This document shows, one piece after another, positions 57,000 through 64,000 of a stretch of 64,000 nt of DNA. The position numbers were made by a program, and so were the translations under genes. The notes below the pieces were generated by a model. That model was given only the letters and a program-made list of their open reading frames with translations, was not told where the DNA came from and ran no database searches. The stretch's first letter is position 1; each line of letters begins with the position of its first letter. The stretch is from the NCBI RefSeq assembly GCF_028769735.1, contig NC_088200.1:72268046-72332045 (forward strand), written 5' to 3'. Source of the stretch: Zonotrichia leucophrys gambelii (taxonomy: Eukaryota > Chordata > Aves > Passeriformes > Passerellidae).

Positions 57000-59504
57000 T
57001 TGCTAGGTCACATTGTGCCCCTGGAGGTAATAAGTTTGGATCAATTGGGAGATTGCTGGTGATTGAAAAGATTGCATCTGGACCAGGTTTTCCCAAGTAT
57101 CCTTCAAGTTGTTTGAATGTACTTGTGATTGAGCTGCCATCATTTTTTTCTCCACACGACAGTGCTGCACACTCCTTTTTGGGTTTCCCATCAGAGGTTT
57201 TCCGTCTCTCTCAAATCAGGAGTGGCAAACATTGGCAAAATGCCTTCCTTTCCTGCACCGAGGGCAAACATTAGATGTTTTTGTATTTTTTGCAGCCTCA
57301 GGACAGTCCTTTTTTAAATGTCCAAGCTTATGAGAGTGAAACATGGGCCTTTAACTGAATCAATTTGCAAGGCAGTGAGGGTTTTCTCAATAGCTTTTGT
57401 TAGCCTTTCAAGGGCTTTTGCAAGCTGTTCCCCCAGCATATTATCTTGCATCCTAGCTACATGTAAAGACCTACCCAGCTTACTACAAGCAGACAGCATT
57501 TGGGGAACTGTGGGGAGTTGTTCTGGCAGAGCTAAAATTGTTAGTGTTCAGGAACACATAATCACGGAGTGATCATAGGCAGCTGCTTTTATTGAAGAGC
57601 TCTAAGTGTCAGGGGTACAGACCCAAATGTGACTCTGACATGGGTTCAGGATAAATTTGTTTTTATATCCTTATTGTTATATAAGTACCTATTATTATTA
57701 AACTTACATTGTTCAATTGTATACATTGATTTCATCCAAGCATGGATTTTGTAATTTCTCTCAAACCCCCAAACCTCGTTTCTCATGATTCTTGTTACAA
57801 TTAAACAATAATTATATCCAATTACCAGACAATCATATAATTTATCATAGTCATTAAATGATTATACAGTTGCCGTTTTGCATGATCCAGTAAAGCTTAA
57901 CATTTTCCCTATCATAACATTCTTCAGGGCCTACTGGGCCCAACATTTCTTTCCAATCCCCCCCCCAAACATCCCATGCTTTTAGAAACATTTTATCCCC
58001 ATAATATCAAAGTGACTTTTTTTTACAATCATCGTTTACGTTTGCAAAAGCAAAGCTTTTAATTAAAAGTGGATGGGCTGCCTCATCCAGACATTGCCTC
58101 TGAGCAGCCTGGGTTAAACAATCCAGAAAAGAGCCATAGGATTCAGTTTCTCCTTGCCCAATCAGAGAATAGGCATTCTCATGAGTTCCCACAGGTTGTA
58201 CAGTTAAAAGGGCCCTCCAGGCTGCTTTCTTAATATCTCCAAGCACAGCCCAAGACAAAGCCACGGCCTGGTCTTTGGCTCTTTCATTTGGAGCATCCCC
58301 AGCTGAAACACCGTGAGCTGAGCATTAGGACCACCAGCGTAACTCTCCACCAACTTGTTAAGATGCTTTCACCATTCTAAATCCCATAAAATATACTATG
58401 AGTTTGTAAAAATCATCAGAGAAAATATCATTACAATCTGACGGTGTTAGTTCATAAGAGTCAAATCTACTTTTCACCACATTGCTAAAATACGGGGAAC
58501 TCAGGCCACCATCTTTGATTTCTTTCCTTAAATCTTTGATTTCATAATGTGAGATGGGCTTCCATCTGGAGTTAGCATTATTCCTTCCATACCTCACGGC
58601 ATTACAAGCAAGTCTCCATTAGGTGAAGCAAACTCTTTATCTTGCCTGACTTTATATCTTATCTCAGCCCAATCAGCCAGTCTCTCTTTGAATTATTTCC
58701 CAAATCAAAATCAGGTATACCAAGCTCCTTTCTGGTTTTGTAGGTCTATCATGTAAAAGGTTAACTTCTTCTGAAGACTCACTGGAATCACTAGAGTTAC
58801 TGTTCTCCTTCTCTGCCATGGCCTCGTAAATCACAGACTATCTGAATTTCAAGGCGACCAGAGCCTGTTTGCTTTGTAATGTTACCAGAGAAATCATCCT
58901 CCCTTTTGCTAGTAGAGACACCGGTACTGAGAAATTTTCCCCTCTTTCTCTCCCCCTCCTTTTTCTCATAAGCAGCAAAGAGTTCGGGTCCTGGGGGGGC
59001 AGAGGGGGGACCCGGACATGGCTTGGAAAATGGTGAAAGTTGGGGGGCACACCGCCATGGTAGGGGTGGAGGTGTCACAGCCCCAGTCTGAATGTCAGGG
59101 TCTTGAGTTACAGCTGAAGCAGAAGTGGGAGGTCTGGGGACTCAGACTCAGCGTTGGGGGTAGGTGCAGATGCAGCTGAGGAAGTGGAGGGTTTAGTAGA
59201 ATGTTTAAACATATCAAATAGAAGAATGTTTAAACATATCAATCATGGTAGGACACACCAGAAGCAACTTAGCAGCTGTTTGATCTCTGTTTGTGGTAAA
59301 AGCATTGTATAGTTTCAGTGCTAATAGTTCCCAAAGAGGGAGTGATAACACAGAAGCTTCATCCACAGCTGGAAACTGCTTCTGAATGCATAATTGCAAG
59401 TCATTTAACTCAGTTTTTGAAATGTTACAAGAATTAGATTTGACCAGTTCTTTAAGGTTTTTATAAACATCTCTAGGCAAACTGGACATCTTGCATCCTA
59501 TCAT
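57000..59504 (-). pseudogene. class II ERV gag (minus strand)
   Basis: Matrix at 59504-59214 (likely start MSSLPRDVYKN at 59489), a Pro-rich stretch near 59078-58800, capsid pieces at 58597-58358 and 58264-58007, then an LTR-like insertion, then the capsid end and nucleocapsid from 57540 to 57000. The second zinc knuckle is a perfect CCHC (CPRCRKGRHFANVC, about 57266-57224); the first lacks its leading cysteines. Several frameshifts. Confidence 0.78.
57539..58000 (-). mobile_element. probable solo LTR inserted in gag
   Basis: The gag frame is interrupted by AT-rich sequence whose minus strand has AATAAAAG near 57587 and ends in CACTAACA at 57539. The right boundary is unclear: CA ends occur at several points between 57920 and 58012. 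No TSD identified. Confidence 0.45.
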
Positions 59505-59728
59505 GTTCCCTGAGGCTTACCTGATCTTGAACAACAGGCAAGTATTGTCAGATCTCAGTTCTGATCGAGCCAGTGACAAGGGTAGAAATCCAACTTCTCT
59601 CTTCTTGCAGGAATTATAATCTCAGGATTCGCTCTTCTTTCAGCAGCACTTTACAAAAATTACCTTGGGCCTTTCCTACAAGTCAGACACATTTGCCAAT
59701 TTATCTGCCTCAGTCAGGGGCACCAATT
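59505..59728 (-). promoter_or_regulatory. PBS and leader of the minus-strand provirus (copy B2)
   Basis: On the minus strand, LTR B2 ends in CCAACA and AATTGGTGCCCCTGAC follows, in the PBS position. I cannot name the tRNA; it is not the Lys type seen at 38694. Leader runs to the gag start. Confidence 0.55.
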
Positions 59729-60197
59729 TGTTGGACAATACCGTTTTCTGACCCAGAGATGGGGCAACTGAGAGGCATTTTAAAAACTTTTATTCCTTTT
59801 TCAGTCTCATGAGAAGGGTGAGACAATACAGATGTTAACATTCATGCCATCACAATCAGAAGCCAACCATTTCCTAATTCCAATACACTAGCAGCGTTTC
59901 TTGGCCTATCAGCTTTTTGCCACACCATGCTGCAGATGCCTTAAAGCCAATCACTGAAAACTACCCCTCGTACATCCCACTACAATGCATCTTTCATATT
60001 TCTATTTCTCCAGAGTATCAAGTCTCATTTGCAAGGCCATCCTTTGAAACCTTTTTCTAGCTCCATTTTTTTTACAACAATATCTGTCCTATTCCATGGC
60101 TAAGTCAGCATTTCTTGTCTCAAAGTTTGCATACAGATGCATACTGTGTGGGCCTCCTGTCAGGCCCTGAGAACTCTCTACAAATCCATCTCCAACA
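59729..60197 (-). mobile_element. 5' LTR, family B (copy 2), minus orientation
   Basis: 469 bp; the minus strand starts TGTTGGAGATGG and ends GTCCAACA, with AATAAAAG (complement near 59790). It is the uninterrupted counterpart of copy B1 and the 5' LTR of the truncated gag-pro-RT element at 55813-59504. Confidence 0.85.
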
Positions 60198-61159
60198 CAT
60201 GGTTATGACCAAGGTTATGACCCCATAAGTAATGATTATGACCATAGTTATGACCCCATTACAAACGCCACTACTGCCTTTGCACTTACCATACATAGAG
60301 CCACAATTGATGTTATCCACCCTATCATTGCATCAGGATTAAATCGTGAGAAGGCAGTACTTTACCTCTCTGAACATCGGGTATGAGCCAGAATGGTAGA
60401 AAAGAAATGGCAAACTGCAAACATAGAATCCTTTGTTACTCAACAACAGTGGGGATTCATCTGTGAAAGCAATACCATTGATGCCCAAGACATATGCTTA
60501 GATACTGAACGGAGTGTGTGCCACTTTGAGATCCACCCAGACACCATTCAGAAAACAGCGCTTATACACACTGGTCAAGGCTCTGTATGCTTAAAAACTG
60601 CCTGTGCCTCATTAAAAATAGACAATGAAAATAGATACTTACTTATTAAAAATCACTCCAACTTTCGCATTTGTAATTTTGTTAATGTTATAGACTGTGA
60701 TTTTACATATTCAGTATCAGTTGTCTCTCACCAACTGATAAAGGCCAACTACAAAATATATCACCCTTAATCACCTGCACCCATTGGCATAAACCTTACT
60801 TTGGTAAAAGAGTTGATTAAAGATCAAGATTCTGATCAAGATCTTGAGAAAAATGAAAGAGAATGGAGAGAAAATTTTTATAACTGTTCATCATGATGCA
60901 AAAGAAATTAGCAGGGTTCTGCAAAACATAAAGCAAGAAGCAAGTCATCATTGGTGGGATGTACTTTTTGGATGGTCACCAAAAGCAACTGGTATACTTA
61001 ATGCCCAAATCCCTCCAATTATTGTTTTGCTCATTTTAGCTGCCAGAAGCCTAATTTTGTCCATTGTAACACTTATTTGGAATTGGAGGATGCGACAACT
61101 AATGGCAGTCTTGAATTCATTGCCAAGAGCATATGGAATAGCCTTCAAAGATACTTACT
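60198..61159 (+). pseudogene. orphan retroviral env fragment (TM end)
   Basis: Plus-strand frames at 60393-60770 (125 residues, Cys-rich ectodomain) and 60844-61140 with a membrane span (IPPIIVLLILAARSLILSIV) near the C-terminus read as a retroviral envelope transmembrane region. A short 'gttatgacc' repeat lies at 60201-60260. Its left side abuts LTR B2 and its right side the minus-strand LTR at 61160, so no element of its own surrounds it. Family unassigned; not the CX6CC type found at 47335. Confidence 0.55.
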
Positions 61160-61510
61160 TGTCGCAGTCGAGGCAGTCACGACATAAAGCAGAGACCACA
61201 AACAGTCTCAGTTGGTAACACTTGGCAACAGTTTATTAATGAAAATGGCTGATCTTTTATACACTTTCCAGTTGTTTACCCTTCTTCTACCTTAGGTATT
61301 GGCCACAATAATTTAATACCATGCCATTGGTGAAAAGTTACTCTGACTCCATTTAACTTTCTAAAAATGCTTCATCTAGCTGCAGAATGTTCTTATCTTC
61401 CTTCTCTCAATCTCCTTGGTTACAGCCTTGGAGAAAGCTCCTTATCAGCTTCTTCTTCTTCTTACTTCTTGCTCCTTTAGCTAACAGGCCCGCTGCTAGC
61501 CCCTTCCACA
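61160..61510 (-). mobile_element. 3' LTR of a minus-strand class II provirus
   Basis: 351 bp; the minus strand starts TGTGGAAGGG and ends CTGCGACA, with TATAAAAG (complement near 61256) and AATAAAC (complement near 61230). A purine tract (complement of 61511-61526) lies directly upstream of TG, in the PPT position. The provirus runs past the window's right edge. Confidence 0.88.
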
Positions 61511-61690
61511 ATTCCCCCTTTTTTGTTTTTGAACTGTAAATACAGCTGCTATGGATTTTTGCAGGGACCTTTGCAAAATCCCAAGCAGAGAGGGGACACA
61601 CAAAATCACAATCACAACCATCAACAAAATTCCCACTCTTAATACAATCGTTCCTGTCCTTCATCCATCTTCAAGTACTGATATATGGTC

Positions 61691-62494
61691 TTAGCCAGTG
61701 TCATCCGCACATTCTGCTTCAGCTGTGGAGCCATTGATCCTGTCCTTTCCCGCACGCTCTAGGTAAGGTTTGACACAGCGAGCAGGAACCCATCGAGGAC
61801 CATTATCTGTTAAAACACAAGTATAACCCCTTCCCCAGGTTATCAGTTCCACTGGACCAGACCACATACCAGTAATCAAATCCTTGACCCATACCTTGAC
61901 ATTTCTATGGAAATTTGGTTGCTTAGAATTCAAAGAAGAAAAATGGCAAAAGATTGGAGATAACTGTGAGTCAGGTAGGGGACACAAGAAGTTTAACACA
62001 TAAAAAGCTTTATCTAATCTCACTTGAGGTGACTCCTGTTGCATTCCCCCTTTTTGTTTTTGAACCTGACGTTTAAGAAGTCCGTGAGCTCTTTCAATAA
62101 TTGCTTGGCCCATGGGGACATGTGGAATACCTGCTGAATGCTCAATGTCCCAAGCACGAAAGAATGCTTGCATTTTCTGTGAAGCATTTGCTGGGCCGTT
62201 ATCTGTTTTTACATGACACGGAACACCTAGAATAGAAAAGGCATGATAAAAATGACGAATAGCGTCTTGAGTTTTTTCTCCTGTGAATGCTGAAGCAACC
62301 ATTGCATGAGAAAAAGTATCAACTGTAACATGAACATACTTAAAGCGACCAAATTCTGGCATTTTTGTAACATCAGTTTGCCATTCTTCTAACCCAGAAA
62401 GACCTCTAGGGTTAGTACCATAATACTGAGTGACATGAGTCATATGACAGTCGGGACAAGAGGAAAGAATAGATTTTGCTTTGGCAGCAGACAA
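61691..62494 (-). pseudogene. class II ERV integrase, open apart from one upstream stop
   Basis: 267-codon frame with the zinc CxxC end (CPDC), catalytic Asp in WQTDVTK, Asp in VKTDNGPAN and Glu in MGQAIIERAH, then a C-terminal domain with RGYTCVLTDNG. Separated from RNase H by a single in-frame stop at about 62516. Only about 160 bp separate it from the PPT, so the element has no env. The least decayed integrase in the window. Confidence 0.88.
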
Positions 62495-62515
62495 TTTGAA
62501 TTGCTGCTGTAAAGC

Positions 62516-63520
62516 TTAAGCACTCTGATGAAAAAATTGATGGGATAAAATTGCCTGCTGCAACACATTGGGTACAGTTTTGATTGCAGCAGCAGCTACT
62601 AAAGAGTCTACATAGGCATTGCCTTCAGCAAAAAATCCTGGTAATGATGTATGGCTGCGAATGTGCATGATAAAGTAAAAATGTTTTCGAGCACCAATAA
62701 CTGTCCACAACTTCACTAATATGGTAAACAATGGTTTCTCTTGAATATTATACAACACTGCTTGATCTAAATGCTTAACCAAATTGGCAACATAAACTGA
62801 ATCAGTAACTATGTTTACAGAACCAGGAAACAAAGTAAAAGCCAAAAGAACTGCAGAAAGTTCAACCAGTTGAGGAGATCCCTGCTGAATCACTGTCTGA
62901 TATTCCCAGTGATCATCCCTTCTCCAAGCCACAGCTGCTTTTCCGGTTTTCCCGGACCCATCTGTAAAAACTGTTATACCTTCCACTGGAACAGGAGAAC
63001 AAATTTGCTTGCCTTCAAAAGGGATCTCTTTAGTCAGTGTTAGAACAGGATGAGAAGGCAAATGATATGAGATTTGGCCTGTAAAACAAGATAAGGCAGA
63101 TTGCAATTCATGATTATTTTGAAAGCACCATTCAAAATACCACTGCTGTACAGGTATCACAATGGTCACAGGGTCCTGTCCCAAAATCTCATGACAACGC
63201 CTGCGACCCTTGAGGATAATATCTGCAAAAAGCTCATAAAGGCCTGCAGCTGTTTTCCGAGATCTGAAAGATAAAAATACCCATTCCAGAATATGCAATT
63301 GATCTTCCCAATTATCATTCCATTGACACAGTATTCCACATGGTATTTCATGGTCTTTCAAAATAAACAATTGAACACCAACAGAGGGATCTATCCTGTT
63401 AACAAATTTGTGTGCTAGGGTTAATTCAACTTCTTCTTGGGTCTTTTTCACCGCTGAGGTCAATTGCCTCTCATCAGTGGAGGAAGTGATGCCTGAAAGC
63501 AAATCAAACAATGGCTGCAT
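62516..63520 (-). pseudogene. class II ERV RT connection and RNase H
   Basis: 334-codon frame: RT thumb/connection, then RNase H with TVFTDGSGKTG (first Asp) and a later VTDSVYVANL, ending in the integrase zinc region HQFFHQS. It shares the frame of the RT piece and the integrase, with single stops at about 63539 and 62516. Confidence 0.87.
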
Positions 63521-63538
63521 CTGATGATTAGTTATGCC

Positions 63539-63987
63539 TCAATATGATCGAATCCAACCTATTAAACCAACCAATTTCTGTACATCAGTAGCAGTTTTAA
63601 CATCAATGTCTAACGTTACAGGTTGAGGCATAACTTGAGTGTTGGTCACCAACATACCTAGATATTTCCAAGGCATGTGTTCCTGCACTTTCTCTGGGGC
63701 AATGATCAGACCAAAAGTTTTCAAATTTGTCACAGCACATTGTTTAAGAACTGAAAACTGTTGTTTGTAATCAGATGCCAACAAGATATCATCCATGTAG
63801 TGATAACAGTAGCAGTTTTTAAATTGCTCCTGCACTTTTGACAAGGCCTGTGCCACAAACCATTGACAAATAATTGGCAGATTTTCATGTCTTGGGGGAG
63901 TACCTTCCATTGATATCTTTTATCAGGTTCAGCATGATTTATAGAAGGCACTGTAAAAGCAAATTTTTCTTTGTCCTGCTCAGCCAA
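63539..63987 (-). pseudogene. class II ERV RT catalytic part (runs off the window)
   Basis: Two frames joined by a frameshift near 63900. The first has [10 protein letters not shown]; the second has LPIICQWFV, then [11 protein letters not shown] with an intact YMDD, then IAPEKVQ and a thumb-region WKYLG. The upstream parts of the element lie beyond position 64000. Confidence 0.87.
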
Positions 63988-64000
63988 TGGAATAGTGAAG

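Overview
The window looks like a bird genome, most likely a songbird. CR1 LINE fragments are scattered through introns. There are several endogenous retroviruses (ERVs), mostly class II (betaretrovirus-like), and one LTR belongs to a type I recall as common in passerines. The one intact host gene has a bird-like RNF20 sequence. No bacterial or CRISPR features are present. There is one 10-N assembly gap, at 1779-1788.

Layout: (1) 1-1778 is the decayed 3' part of an ERVL-like element on the minus strand. (2) 1789-8240 is AT-rich intergenic DNA with several perfect inverted repeats. (3) About 8400-27100 is a complete RNF20 gene on the plus strand: a CpG-island promoter with YY1-type sites and two overlapping short uORFs, a non-coding first exon, 19 coding exons that join in frame to 986 codons, and a 3' UTR. 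CR1 copies lie in introns 1 and 16. (4) 28299-48300 is stacked ERVs: a plus-strand LTR with a long non-coding leader, a minus-strand class II provirus missing its 3' end, then a plus-strand class II provirus with a PBS, gag, pro, pol, env and PPT. Four solo LTRs interrupt that last provirus; three have perfect 6-bp target-site duplications (TSDs). (5) 48304-49467 on the minus strand is a heat-shock-factor-like reading frame with a DNA-binding domain and one in-frame stop, next to the truncated 3' LTR. (6) 49540-54134 is mostly non-coding, including a very AT-rich tract and a diverged LTR. (7) 54135-64000 is a second ERV cluster: a solo LTR, an LTR carrying a nested solo LTR, a truncated gag-pro-RT provirus bounded by head-to-head LTRs, an orphan env fragment, and the 3' half of a younger minus-strand class II provirus that runs off the window.

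How it works together: RNF20 is the only gene here that appears functional. It encodes the RING E3 subunit that, with RNF40 and RAD6-type E2 enzymes, monoubiquitinates histone H2B. All its splice sites are GT-AG and its frame is unbroken. The DNA downstream is an ERV sink where insertions can be ordered by nesting. Mammalian RNF20 lies in a block that corresponds to the avian Z chromosome, so a Z or W location is plausible; the ERV density would suit W, but the window alone cannot decide.
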